Assembly: GCF_050624435.1 (NCBI RefSeq) | Contig: NC_134538.1 | Location: 122,556,937 to 122,620,936 of the forward strand | Direction of reading: 5' to 3' | DNA from: Tenrec ecaudatus | Lineage: Eukaryota; Chordata; Mammalia; Afrosoricida; Tenrecidae | DNA: 64,000 nt | Made by a program: the position numbers and the translations under genes | In this document: piece after piece, positions 14,464-25,636 of the stretch | Position numbering within the stretch: position 1 is the first letter of the stretch | Layout of the letters: each line of letters starts with the position of its first letter | Notes under the pieces: model-generated | The model's input: only the letters and a program-made list of their open reading frames with translations | Told to the model about the DNA's origin: nothing | The model's database searches: none

Positions 14464-15310
14464 GCAGAGAACAGGACATGGAGGGTCCTTGACACTATAT
14501 GTGGGGGATGTGGATTCAAGGTGCTAACCAATGGCATAGATGCCTGAGGTGGACAAAAGGACAGCGTGGTTGGGGCACTCCTGGGACATTCCAGAGAAAA
14601 GGTAAATACATTGAAGGTGATTGGGAAGTGGGATTTTTACACAAACACTTTCATAGATGTAAGCTATAGTAAGGATTTGCCATGCATTGAGTTGGGTCCC
14701 TCAAAAATATATGTCAACTTGGCTGGATCATCTTTCTCAGTGGTTTAGCAGCTTACTAATGATGTAATATGGTAGCTATGTAATATGTAATCATGTGTCA
14801 TTGTGTGATCTGAAGTGATCAGTCAACAAGTTGAAAGGGGATTAAAGGGGGGGCGGAATACAACACTAAATTAGGTCACAGCCCTGATCTAAGGGAAGTT
14901 TTCCTGGGGGGGCGGTGGCATGGATCATCTTTTATCTTAAAAGAGGTAAACGTAGATAGAAGTGAGCAGAGAATAGGACCCGGAGGGGACTTTACGCTGG
15001 GCACTTAGATTCCAGGTGCTAACCACCGGCACAGATGCCTGAGCTGGACAAATGACAGTGTTCCAGCCCCTGAGGGAAGAGCTTGACCTGGCTCTTCTCG
15101 GTATCCTTCTGCCCGGATCCGAGCTGACAACCTCCTAGAGCCAGGGGAAGATGGAGACAAGGACTTTCCTCTATAGCCAGCAGCGAGAAGAGAAGCCTTC
15201 TCCTGGAGCGGCGCCCTGAATGCAGGTACTTGTCCCCTGAAAGGCGAGGAAACCCTTCTGCTGGCCAAAGCCATCCACTTGTGGGGTTTCTCTTTAGCAA
15301 AGGAGGTGAC
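14464..15310 (+). mobile_element. LTR-like (MaLR-type) sequence with a duplicated segment
   Basis: Includes tatgtcaacttggctggatc, tcttttatcttaaaagaggt, tagagccaggggaagatgga and the terminal aaagccatccacttgtgggg, features I associate with mammalian ERVL-MaLR LTRs. A segment of about 105 bp at 14464-14570 recurs, diverged, at 14966-15070 (shared aggtgctaacca and cagatgcctgag). No coding remnant. Confidence 0.5.
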
Positions 15311-15462
15311 ACGCACCAGGACGCCCGTGACCACTCAGACACCTACCACCAACGGGACAGTGTGGACAGAGCCGAGTGCCCACCATCATTCTTTTATCCA
15401 CTTCCCTAGAGAGAGCTTTCTCGACTTATAAGTCGACCCCGTACAAAGGAAACGCGACATAC

Positions 15463-15614
15463 GTGAATGCTTGTTTCAGCTTATCCCCAATGGAGTCGGA
15501 CACCTTGTCCTTCGTGTGCAGCCGTTCCTGGAGGACGGGATGACTGAAGATAGGCCTGTCCACACAGTACTTCTGGGCGGCCGCAAGGATGTCATTCTCC
15601 TCAGCATGATCCAT
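15463..15614 (-). CDS. SLC26A5: SLC26A5 coding exon 3 with start codon (residues 1-51)
   Basis: The start ATG (15614-15612) opens [20 protein letters not shown] and continues [18 protein letters not shown] to KQAF plus AC of Thr51. The start was chosen because MDHAEEN is the conserved prestin N-terminus and all downstream residues align from it. The donor is gtatgt. The exon is part coding: the acceptor (tcctctag) sits at 15667, so 15615-15666 is 52 nt of 5'UTR. Asn7 and Pro26 are both in the state found in non-echolocating mammals. The substitutions D8, A13, K15, C17, D19, S39 and G43 relative to my memory of the human protein look like ordinary divergence. Confidence 0.97.
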
Positions 15615-15666
15615 CGTCCTCTGAGATGATTCATCAACAGCCGGAAGCAAGCATTTCCCGGTGACA
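15615..15666 (-). other. SLC26A5: SLC26A5 5'UTR part of exon 3
   Basis: These 52 nt lie between a polypyrimidine-rich acceptor (ttttttctcctctag on the minus strand) and the ATG. An in-frame open stretch precedes the ATG, but the residues do not extend prestin. This is the 5'UTR piece of the first coding exon, expected because prestin has upstream non-coding exons. Confidence 0.75.
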
Positions 15667-15792
15667 CTAGAGGAGAAAAAAAAGAGTCCATTTCGATGGC
15701 AAAGTCCCAGGGATGGCTGTTTCCAGCGTCTCCTCCTTGTGGCGCTCTGCGCATCTCTGAGGATGCTTTTTTCATCTCTGGACACTTTGGAG

Positions 15793-15985
15793 CGGCGGTT
15801 CTCCACCTTCCTCACGCTGCGACCCTTTCATACAGCTCCTCATGTTGGGGTGACCCCCCAACCATAACATGATTTCTGTTGTTACTTCATCACTGTAATT
15901 TTGCTACTGTTATGAATCGGGCGACCCCTGTGAAAGGGTGGTTTGATCCCCAAGGGGGTCGCGACCCACAGGTTGAGAACTGCTG
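15793..15985 (-). mobile_element. SPIN-type hAT element, complete short copy
   Basis: A 193-bp element from cggcggttctccaccttcct to ggttgagaactgctg, with 8-bp target duplications ctttggag (15785-15792) and ctttagag (15986-15993), 7 of 8 identical. Inner sequence includes caaccataacatgatttctg, aattttgctactgttatgaa and gggggtcgcgacccacaggt. It lies about 120 bp upstream of the exon 3 acceptor. Confidence 0.94.
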
Positions 15986-16269
15986 CTTTAGAGTATCTAA
16001 CCATGCCCAGTCCTTAAAAGCACTAATAACCGAAATTTAAAAAAAAATCAATAAAAACCATGTTATATATTCCCTTCTAGGGAAATAAATGGGCCATTTG
16101 TACACTTCTAATAAAAATCGTATTAAATTCATGGCTAAATATTCTTGTCAGTTGGGTTTGGGTCCACGGAAAGGGAATTGGGAATCACCAGACTCCAACC
16201 AACTTTATGATCGGGACCACAGGAAAGGCGCAAGATCAGTGGGAAGAGGAAGAACTATGTCCTTAAAGG

Positions 16270-16395
16270 GACCCTCGGGAGTCCACGTGGTGCGACAGTG
16301 ACGAGCTTCATTAGAACCGACCAGAAGAGCGAGCCCTCGCTCCCATAAAGATCACAGTCTGGGAAATCCCAGGAGGGAGTTCTACAGGCCTCTAT
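16270..16395 (+). mobile_element. AfroSINE, diverged
   Basis: Head gagtccacgtggtgcgacag and middle tcccataaagatcacagtct with gggaaatcccaggagggagt; the end is lost. Confidence 0.65.
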
Positions 16396-16589
16396 AAATT
16401 GGAATGGACACAACCACCACAAATTGGCCCTAAGCCTCTGATAGTATATTAACACTTTGAGACTTGTTATTCTACCTTAAACTATCCTATGGCTTAGAAC
16501 TAAGCTTTATCATGTCCACAAAGAATATCCCAGGTGCTTTGAAAAACAATGGAATGATCACCATGATCAATCCCAGGACACTTTGCCCT

Positions 16590-17700
16590 CATACTCATTG
16601 CTATTAGCTCCCATTTTCCCCCATCTTCCTCTGCCACAACCTTGTGCAGTTACTGTCTCTGTAGACCTACCTATCCTGGATTCTTACACAGAAAACCATG
16701 CAAAACAAAATGCAACTGTACAAAACCATACAAAGCAACCAAAGAAAACCCCAATAACTATGACTAGACAAAACTTAGATAACCTTCAGTCAAAGAGAAA
16801 GCAGAAAATATTGAAAACTGAAACAACTTTAAAATACCGCATATACTCGAATATAAGCCGACCTGAGGATAAGCCGAGGTACCTAATTACTACCTGGGAA
16901 ACCAGAAAAACTGATTGACTCGAGTATAAGCCTAGGGTGGAAAATGCAGAAGCTATTGGTGAGTTTCAATAATCAAAACAAATAAATATAAAATTACTAA
17001 AAATTGAGACATCAGTGGGGTAATGTATTTCAATATTTATTTTAAATAAAAAAACATAAATAAAAGGACAAGTCATTTAACATCAGTAAATCAGCACAGT
17101 AAGTAGAAAATAGGTTCAGCAAAAACAATAAGGTATCAACAATGATACCTTAAGAGTACTATTCCCTGAGCTCAATCAGCAACCAAGCTAAAATGTAAAG
17201 AGTTCAAATCCTTCAAAACTGGATTCCTCCTCATCATCCGTATCCCAGTGCAGAGTTTCAGCTAGTGTGAGGTCATCATAGACGCTGTACTCGCTGGGGT
17301 ACCACTGACCCGTGTATAAGCTGAACCCCAGTTTTTCAGCACAATTTTTGTGCTGAAAAATTCGGCTTATACATGAGTATATATGGTAAGTCCAAAGGGA
17401 GATCAAATTATAGGGTATTATATTTTACCCTGACTACATCTGCGATACTTGCCTTTGCACTGTTCTCTGCCTGATGGCAGAACTGTTCACATCCTTGACG
17501 CTGTTCAGAGGGTATTCACAATAGACGATGTGGCGACACAGCCAATGGATTTGGGGGCTTCCACTACCATCCATAGCCTTCTACAAAACGGGTATTCATA
17601 ATCTAAATGCTGTTACCATTCCCTCCTTCAGATCGGGATTTCATCATTACAATCCTTGGATCACACAGGCTGGTGTGCTTTTTCCAGATGGACTTTCATG
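16590..17700 (+). mobile_element. Interspersed repeat split by a MITE
   Basis: 16590-16836 plus 17389 onward align with 33290-33650 (shared tcctggat, cacagaaaa, gaaacaactttaaaat and gagatcaaat). In the second copy there is no insert at the corresponding point, which shows the pre-insertion state. The class (old L1 or LTR) is not determined. Confidence 0.55.
16837..17386 (-). mobile_element. 550-bp TIR element with TA target duplication
   Basis: Left end ccgcatatactcgaatataa and reverse-complemented right end ccatatatactcatgtataa form inverted repeats. TA flanks both sides (16835-16836, 17387-17388), typical of the Tc1/mariner/pogo group. On the minus strand 17188-17310 reads YPSEYSVYDDLTLAETLHWD, TDDEEESSFEGFELFTF and stop, an acidic C-terminus resembling those of pogo-like transposases. 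A short copy is at 1594-1707. Confidence 0.75.
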
Positions 17701-18124
17701 TGGACAAACCTTAATATTAGTGAACAATTAAATTGTATGATATGCAAAAAAAAACTATGAGCTATCACTTCATTACTACTAATAAAGAACACAACTGTTG
17801 GCCAAAAAGTAGAGAAACTGGAAGCCCTTTCCACTGATGTTGTGAATATAAGCGTAGATAAAACTGCTTCAAAGAAACAGTTGGCAACTCCTCATAAATT
17901 CAGACACGAGTTTGTCAATTGGGGTTTCTCTAAAGCACTATTTTGTTATTGTTACTGAGTTTTTGTTTTTTATTCTTTCATGTTTTCCTTTCTATGAAAT
18001 CCAGGTAGGTGAATCTATGGCGAGAATAACTAGATTAATAGTTTTGGGGGGCTAGGGGAAATGTGGAGCTAATAACGAGCACAGGAAAGTAGAAAATGTT
18101 CTAAAACTGTCATGGTGATATCAC

Positions 18125-18430
18125 ACAGTTCTCTTCACTATGTTTCAACCGTTGGGTGATGTGTGAGTAGAGTAGAAAGCCCAGTCTTTCTCCTGCTAAG
18201 CAGCTGGTGTTTTCAAACTGTTAACCTCGAAGCTAGCAGCAGAAAGCTTCAAACTTAAAACAAAAGGTGGGGGGATGGGTGTAATTAGTTTCATTGAGCA
18301 AACTCCTGAATTTGGCTGCTCTGCTAACAGGCTGCTGGTTCAAACTGTATTAGAACTCAAAGTGGTGGTTACGGGAAGCTGCGCTTTGCAGTGAAAGCCT
18401 TATTTCCCTGTGAGTCTCCACAGTAACCCA
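18125..18430. mobile_element. Two AfroSINE fragments in opposite orientation
   Basis: 18125-18245 is minus (cagctggtgttttcaaactg); 18295-18430 is plus (gctaacaggctgctggttca, then gtgaaagccttatttccctg). Both are diverged and partial. Confidence 0.55.
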
Positions 18431-18944
18431 GCTCCAGTGAATTCCATCTGACCACTAAAGGCAGAGTGACTAGCTTCGCCTGCAGGCAGAGGGTGTTGGA
18501 TTGCTGTCGTCCAGGAGCGGGAGTGGGGTGCAGCCCAGCTCTTAGGGCCTTGCCTGGGTGCGCCCTTGATGGAGTCTGGGGTACTAGGAGTCACATGATC
18601 ATGAGCCAGATCCTAACTGCCTTGGTCCTGAACCAATCGTGTAAGACTTTCTGTCTACAATGGTTTCTATTTAAATAGCCCAGTCACGGTCGCTTTCCCA
18701 GGTCTTCAGTCTGTTCCCAACTGTGAGGTATTGACCTGCCATCCACAGTTCTTTTGTGACCATTTCCCTGAACTCCATGTCCTATTAAAGTGGCCATGTT
18801 TCTGTAAAACCTTACCAATATTACTCTCCTTTATATTGCCTATCTTTTATTTTAGGTAGGATTTTTTTCCTTCTGTAAGTCATAAGTTATATGCGAATTT
18901 GGGGTCTCTTTGCTCTGCCTAGAAAAGAACAAACTCAGCTACAC

Positions 18945-19075
18945 AACAGAAAGGCCTGGCGCTCTATTTCTAGGAAGATTTCAGCCTAGAAAACCCCGTG
19001 AGGAAGTTCTACTCCGTCTGTGGGGCTACCTGGATGCTGAACCAGCCCGGGGGTGCCTAACAACAACAAATGCAA
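18945..19075 (+). mobile_element. AfroSINE, older tRNA-type
   Basis: The right half only: gaaaggcctggcgctctatt, ccccgtgaggaagttctact and a decayed end with cctaacaacaacaaatgc. Confidence 0.6.
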
Positions 19076-19157
19076 TGCAGGAAAAATGCTGAATTGCCAA
19101 AAGCGTTCTCTACATTTTACCACAATAAAAATGAAAAACAAGGGTTGGGTCCGCCCC

Positions 19158-19325
19158 CCAAGTAGTTAGGCTGCTAACTGCAAGGTCAGCAGTTCAAACC
19201 CACCATCCGGAGAAGATGAGACTTTCTACATGTATAAAAGGAGTCTCAGAACCCACAGGAGAGTTGACCCTGTCCTAGAGAGTCACTATGAGTCTGAATC
19301 ATTTTGATGGCAGGGAGTTTGGGTG
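19158..19325 (+). mobile_element. AfroSINE
   Basis: Contains gttaggctgctaactgcaag, ggtcagcagttcaaacccac, gagactttctacatgtataa and the tail gagtcactatgagtctgaat. Confidence 0.85.
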
Positions 19326-19344
19326 TTTTAAATCGTGCCTCTAG

Positions 19345-20010
19345 TCACCACTTGCTTGTCACAGGTGGCGACTAGCATGTTGCCGTGATGCTGGAAGCTG
19401 AGGCACAACATTTCAAATGCCGGCAGGGTCACCCAAGGAACCCAGGTTCAATGGCTCTTCTAGAGTATGAACGGTGAGGAAGAAGGCACCGGCTGTCCCC
19501 TTCTGAGGGATCAACCACTGAAAACCTCGTGAATAACAGCAGAAGATGTTAAGCAGGCGGGCACTGAAATGTGATTAAGAAAGAGCGGCTTCCTAAGGTA
19601 GAGCTGACCTCACTGAACTGGATGGAGGAAAGCTTTCAGGGCCTTCCTTTACCGATGAAGACCGAGCAGAGTGACAAGAAACAGCTTCAAACATGCATTA
19701 ATGATTGTAACATGGAATACTTGAAGCATCCCTCTAGGAAAATTTGAAGACTTTATGAAGGAAATGGACTATCCGGAGAGACCAATCCCTGGACAAGGAC
19801 ACGGTGCTTGGTGTCCAGTCAGCAAAAAGAGGATGATGCTCAACAAGATGGATGGACACTGACACTGACACAGTGGCTGCAACCAAGGGCGCAAACCTCA
19901 CGAGCCTGGTGGGCATGGCTCCTGACAGGTCAGCGCTTCCCTCTGTGGCGTCCAGGGTCACCAGGTCAGAGCTGCCTTGGCAACACCGTGAGTCCAAGAA
20001 ATCGAAAGCC
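19345..20010 (+). mobile_element. Internally deleted RTE LINE derivative
   Basis: 19345 to about 19765 matches the 5' region of the RTE LINEs at 47.45 and 61.43 kb (gccggcagggtcacccaagg ... taacatggaatacttgaagc). It is joined directly to the 3' region (ggagagaccaatccctggac ... acagtggctgcaaccaaggg). The reverse transcriptase and most of the endonuclease are absent. No coding capacity remains. Confidence 0.75.
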
Positions 20011-20237
20011 ACTGGCTTATAACCTACGCGGCAGAGAAACACACGAGAGAAAGACGCAGGAAAACAACAGAGACAGCAGAGAACGAAAACCCGCCATGGA
20101 CCTTTTGAAAATAAATGATGAATCAGTGGCGTGATTCGAGTCAAATGAGATCATTTTATTGTAAGCTTTAGAAATGTGATTTGATGATATAATACAACAC
20201 AACACAGAATACTACAGGAGTCCCGGAAATGCAGTAG

Positions 20238-20440
20238 CAGGAGCCCTGGCGGCACGGTGGTTACACACTGGTCCGCTAACCACGAAGTCAACAGCTCTGA
20301 AACACCAGTGCTCCTCTGGAGAAAGGTGAGCCTCTGCTCTCAGGAAGACTGTCTTGGAAACCCGCAGGAGCAGCTCTACCCGGCCCTATAGTCGCTGTGC
20401 GTCGGAATTAGCTCAATGGCAGTGAGCTTTGGTTTGGAGG
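20238..20440 (+). mobile_element. AfroSINE, full length
   Basis: Complete from ggagccctggcggcacggtg through gctctgaaacaccagtgctc and gcagctctacccggccctat to gtcggaattagctcaatggc. A further partial copy follows directly (about 20440-20530). Confidence 0.88.
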
Positions 20441-20714
20441 CGCAGTGAATGAAGGTCGGCAGTTCAGTCCTACCAGTTACTCTGAGGAGATCTACTTCTG
20501 TGAGGATCCAACCCTGGGTCCCTACAGCGGACCTCAACTCTGTCCCGCAGAGTGGGTGTGAGTTGGCACCCAGGTGGCAGCAGTGAGTGACAGGATGTGA
20601 TATGATATACTGATGGAAAATATGTGACATCAATTTCAAAGAGGCATTTTAAACACATACACATGATTTAGCCATTAAGTACCACTTTGAATTTGCCATT
20701 TTCATTTTGGGAAA

Positions 20715-20885
20715 TGGTTGGTTACCAGGTTTGGCTGCACAATGGAATCGCCCGGCAGCTTTAAATATTCTGCTGCCAATGATCCTGACTTCATTGGTTC
20801 GGGAGGCAGGCAAGGATGGAGAGTTTGGAAAGCTCTCTGGGTGATGCTGACGTGCTGTGCTGCCAGGTCTCACAGCCTGACTTAG
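20715..20885 (+). mobile_element. MER5A-like hAT-Charlie MITE
   Basis: Shows ggctgcacaatggaatcgcc, gcagctttaaatattctg and gggtgatgctgacgtgctgt, the pattern of mammalian MER5A. Similar fragments at 22765-22860 and 33665-33755. Confidence 0.6.
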
Positions 20886-22087
20886 GGGATGGCACACACC
20901 CACACAAATGGGGCGGGGGGGGGCAGACTGGGGTATAACTTGTGTGCAAAGAATGATATCTGTACTCATGTGCATCTTTGAAATATTTAGTAGAAGCTCA
21001 TAAAAAACAGAAAGAGTTGCCTTAGTTTCTCAGGCAAATCTTGTTTCTGTGCTTACAGTCTCACATCAAAAGGGAGCCGTGTGTAGGCGGGAAGGGCAAC
21101 GACTGCCACGCTTCCGTAGATTCAGTTGCAGTCACAGCCACTGAATGCCAGGTTTACACTGGGAGCAAATCTCAAAGAAGCCTAGGTCTCAACCCTTACA
21201 TGGACTTGGACAAACATCCAAACATACCCTCTTTGTTGGGTCTCCTCTGAAAAACACAGGGCACTCAATTCTGACTTTCAGATAAATATTCAGACAAATA
21301 TTCTCTCTCTGTTTTAGCATAAGTGTCTTCCGAACCAAATTTTACATGGGACAAACTATACTAAAAATTGTTTTATACGTACCTGAAATTCAAATTCAAC
21401 AAGGCATTCTATATTTTTCTTTGCTAAATTGGGCACCCTACTTCTCTATGGGTTAGGAAGAGACCAAAAAAGGGAAGGCTTGCAATCTTTCTGAGCTGGT
21501 AGGACCCTACGTACAGTCTGTCTCTTCTCGAGAAACGTTGGCAACTCAGGCAGGGCTGTCTCACCTGAGAGGGGAAGCCTGTTGTGAAGGGGAAGGCCTG
21601 GAGAGGAAGAGGGTGCTGTAATGAAAGAATGTCCCCTTGGGGGACCTTTTATGCACTTCAATGATGATTAAATAATTAAAGTCCCAGAGGCTATCGATAG
21701 CCACCTTATCACAGGCAGAGAGGCAGAGTAACCAAGGCCATAACTTGAAAGATCAAATGACCAAGCTCGTATCTGACACATAATGAGCTTCTGGTGTGCT
21801 GATTGAAATTATAAATCATCCAGGTGTGAAACTAATGACACTCCCACTCGCAAGAGAACAGCCATATCCAAGATGGCCAATGAGGACAGATCTCGGGCAG
21901 TCTTGTCACAGACAGTATTACTGACAAAAGCAAACTGACCTCGAGGCTCGCGTCCACTGATCACTGCTATGGAAGAAACGGGCCTTAAACCCGTGAGAAC
22001 ATCTTTCATCACCGAGCGCTAGATCTAAGAGTACACTTGGGTATCAGCCGATTTAGCCTCCTCCCGGGTAGGACACATCCACACTCA

Positions 22088-22500
22088 TGCGCGGTGCCTC
22101 GGTGGCACAGTGGGTTATGTGTTGGGCTGCTAACCACCAGGTCAGCAGTTCGAAACCATTGGCCGTTTCTTGGGAGAAACATGAAGCTTTCTACTCCCGC
22201 TAAGATGTACAGTCTCAGAGCCCCACAGGGGCAGTTCTGCTCTGTACTATTGGACCAGTACGTGTTGGATGGTCTCGATGGCAAGGGGGTTTGGGGACAC
22301 TCCCACAGGAATTCCCTGGTGGCACAAACAATGTGCTCGGCTGCCAAGCGAAAGGGTCCATGTTCAAATCCACCCCGAGGCATCACAAAAGAAAAGTCTG
22401 GTGTTCTACTTCTGCAATGTCAGCGGTTGAAAACCCGATGGAGCCCAGTTCTCCTCTGACCCATCTGGGGGCCCCGTGAGTCAGTCAGTTTGATGGGTTA
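22088..22500 (+). mobile_element. Two AfroSINEs head to tail
   Basis: First copy 22088-22298 (gcctcggtggcacagtgggt ... tggatggtctcgatggcaag). Second copy 22305-22500 (aattccctggtggcacaaac ... ccgtgagtcagtcagtttga). Both are on the plus strand with only a few bases between them. Confidence 0.85.
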
Positions 22501-23421
22501 AGTCACACATTCCAACATAAGACACAAACCTTGTTTCCCATTAAAGTCACCATAGTATATAACAGGCAGCGCTCTTGAGAAGTAAGAATTCTCCTGACAC
22601 TGTGGTAAATTTTAAACTTCAAGCCGAGAGTGTGAGGTTGTCTGCCAACAGTGGAGATCTACTCTGGTTTTGCAGCAGATGTTCTCAATCGAAAGTCAGG
22701 CTGTGGGTCAGCCCGGGTCCGCGACCACAGTGTCTCAGGTGTTCTGCGCCGGTACGACAGGGTCATCTAGACCAGGTGTGTCCGTACCCGGAAGCTCATC
22801 AGAATCACTTGGGAAGCTTAAATCACTGATGTCTCAAGCCTTCTAGAAAGTCTGATGTCATAACTTTGGTATCTATAGTGATTGAATCTGATGGGTGTAC
22901 ATTGTGGTGAGAAATAAGACTGAGTTCTATCAGAGCAAAATCCTAATACTGTTCATTTTTGTACAGTGACAATGATTTATTAAACCCAACCCAGCCCCCT
23001 GCCAACTCATAGAAACCCTTCAGCTTTCAGAGTGAAACTGCCCTTCAGGTTTCTGCTCCCAGGTCATGTAAAAGGTGTTTCTTTTTCTTTATATTTCTTT
23101 GGTTCTTAGCATAACCAGGACATAGTAACTGGTTTCCTTATGAACAATCACCGATTAATTGCAGTGGTCCCATATGCAGCAAGAGCAAAAGGTCCAGCTC
23201 GTCCTGAAGTGAGGTAATGGCAGGGACCACTGTGTCTGAGCACCCAGCACCCAGCCTCACGGGCAGCGGGTGGAGTGCTATGTGAGTCTACCAGAATGCT
23301 GCAGGCCAGGTCCTGGAGTATTTCATTTGGTGCTGTGTCTACTCCTTCCCTCTTCTTATTTATACATATCCTCCTCCCGTAAGTTCCTCTGCCAAAGCAC
23401 TTTGGCTTCTCTCAGTAGGAC

Positions 23422-23590
23422 AAGGAGCCCTGGTGGTGCAGTAGGTTAAGCACTGGGCTGCTAAGTAGCCACCTGAGGGAGAAGGATGAGGCAGCTTGGT
23501 ACCATAAAGATTTATAGCCTGGGAAACTGTGGAGCAGTCGACTCCATCCTGAAGAGGCACTGTGAGTAGGGATGGGTTTGATGTGAGTGG
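23422..23590 (+). mobile_element. AfroSINE
   Basis: Intact head aggagccctggtggtgcagt, agcactgggctgctaa, then a deletion around the B-box, gagaaggatgaggcagcttg and a degraded tail. Confidence 0.88.
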
Positions 23591-23699
23591 GTGGTTAAGC
23601 AAGGCACGCTTAAATTGTATATGCTGGTTGACTTGGTATAGTTATTACACCCAAAAGTTGCTAGATTTTGGGTAATAAATTATATGTTCTCTTCGGATT

Positions 23700-23825
23700 C
23701 TTCGACTGTAACACTGAGATGATAACAGAACCTCATAATGGAGCTTTGAGAAATGAACGGAGGGAGAGGATTTCTGAAATCCTTCTCATGGTGCCTGGCA
23801 CACAGCCAGGGCTAAGCAAGGGTAA
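23700..23825 (+). mobile_element. MIR SINE fragment
   Basis: The 3' part of MIR: gatgataacagaacctcata ... tggtgcctggcacacagcca on the plus strand. Confidence 0.6.
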
Positions 23826-23837
23826 CAGTGACTACCA

Positions 23838-24030
23838 CGAGGGAGCTCTGGTGATGGAGTGCGTTCCGATCGGTCGGCAGTTGGAAACTACCAGTTACTC
23901 TATGGGAGAAAGAAGGGGCTTTTTACCTGTAAAGAATTACGGTCTCAGAAATCCACAAGGGTAGTTCTGTCCCACCCTACAGAGTTGCTAGTAGTCATGA
24001 AGCGACTTGATGGCAGTGAGTCTGGTTTTG
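23838..24030 (+). mobile_element. AfroSINE
   Basis: gagggagctctggtgatgga, gtcggcagttggaaactacc, gagaaagaaggggctttt and tagtcatgaagcgacttgat in order. Confidence 0.85.
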
Positions 24031-24059
24031 CTATTATTACTCCTGGGTCAGGGTAATTA

Positions 24060-24180
24060 ATTTCATTCATTCTCAGCTTGCTCATGTATACACGTGAATA
24101 CTAATTTTCCTTTATTGATAGGATTGAACTATTGAATTGTATGACATGTAAATTATGTACTAACTAAGCTGTTTTAAAGA
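24060..24180 (+). mobile_element. L1 3'-terminus fragment
   Basis: aggattgaactattgaattg, followed by tatgacatgtaaattatgta, matches the second L1 terminus type seen at 7340-7475. Confidence 0.55.
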
Positions 24181-24227
24181 TAATTTTCCTTTATTTTGAT
24201 TACTTTTTTGAATAGCTAATACATTTA

Positions 24228-24440
24228 TAAGGAGTCTTCAAGGTATAGGGGGTTAAGCATTGGTCTTAACTCATTCAAGGTCAGCAGTTCAAAACCACTA
24301 ACCACTCCGAGGGAGAAAAACAGGGCTTTCTACTCCTGTAAAGAGTTAGAGTCTTGGAACCTCAAAGAAGCAGGTAGATTTACCTTACCCTGCAGGATCG
24401 CTGAGTTGGCCTCATCGAGATGCCAGTGAGTTTGGATGTT
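24228..24440 (+). mobile_element. AfroSINE
   Basis: ggggttaagcattggtctta, aaggtcagcagttcaaaacc, gagaaaaacagggctttcta and cctcatcgagatgccagtga. Confidence 0.85.
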
Positions 24441-25004
24441 AAGAATGGCTAGAAGGCTGGAGTTGCGCATCCTTGGTGAGGCCTGTGAGGTTTGCTGCGG
24501 GCCTTATTCATCCTGTGAGCCAGACAGTCCCCACCCTGCTATGTAGAATCACCATGGGGGGTTTGCTTTTAGTTTCTATTAGGGAACACAGGAAATTTTG
24601 GAACTAGGACCAAGACACTATTGACAAGGAAATGCCAACATTTAGGAAACAAGATCAAATACCTCCATATGTGTAACATGTTACTTTTTTCTTATAAAAG
24701 TAATTAATATATGACCACTGTGGAAATCTCCCTCCATGTATAAGTGATACGTCTTAAATGTATATTATAGATGCATATGCTATGTACATACAATATATTA
24801 ACAGTTGCACATTTTAATTTCTTTACTTTTACTTAACATTGTGATATAAACATTCTGCCTTCTTAAAAAAACTTCCTAAACATATTTTTAATGGTTATCA
24901 AGTATTTTTCTATGTACTACTGCCATCACGTTGATTCCAGCGCATCTGTCCGGTGTTTTCAAGGCTGTAAATCTCTAAAGGAGCAGACTGCGCCACCTGT
25001 ACAA

Positions 25005-25633
25005 ACCCATTGCCGAGTGGGCACCCAGTGCCCATCTGTAGACAGCTGGACACCCCCATACCGAGGGGTCACAAGGGAGGCAGTGAGCCAGTCGGGGTGC
25101 AGTATAGCGCTGAGGAAACACTCAACTTTCCCTAGTTCTTTGGTGCTTCCTTCTCCCTACTATCATGACCTCAATTCTACCTTACAAATCAGATCAGACC
25201 AGAGCATGCACACTGCTGCAGATAAGAGCCTGCAACACAGGGAATCCAGGATAGATAAACCCTCAGGGCCAACAAGGAGAGTAGAGATACCAGGAGGATT
25301 AGGGGAGGGTACGGGGGAAGAAAGAGGGAATCAATCACAAGGATCAACCTATAACCCCCTCTCAGGGGGACGAATAATGGAAAAGTGGGTGAGGGGCGTT
25401 GGAGGACGATGTAAGAAATGAAAATAATAATCTATAACTTATCAAGGGTTCATGAGGGAGGGCAGGCGGGGGAAGGAGGAAGAAATGGGGAACTGATATC
25501 AGGGCCTCAAGTAGGAAGAGAATGCTTTGAAAATGATGATGGCGGCATAAGTACAAATGTGCTTGACACACTGGATGAATGTATGGATTGTGATGAGAGG
25601 TAAGAGCCCTCAATAAAAGTATTTAATAATAAT
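25005..25633 (+). mobile_element. L1 3' UTR, long copy
   Basis: Plus-strand: catctgtagacagctggaca, ggcagtgagccagtcggggt, cttacaaatcagatcagacc, ataaccccctctcaggggga, ttatcaagggttcatgaggg, ending caataaaagtatttaataat. The longest L1 3' UTR in the window together with 40368-41000. Confidence 0.82.
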
Positions 25634-25636
25634 ACA

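Noticed and set aside
24891-25421. 176-codon plus-strand open frame
   Set aside because: Lies almost entirely in an L1 3' UTR (25005-25633), which is non-coding.
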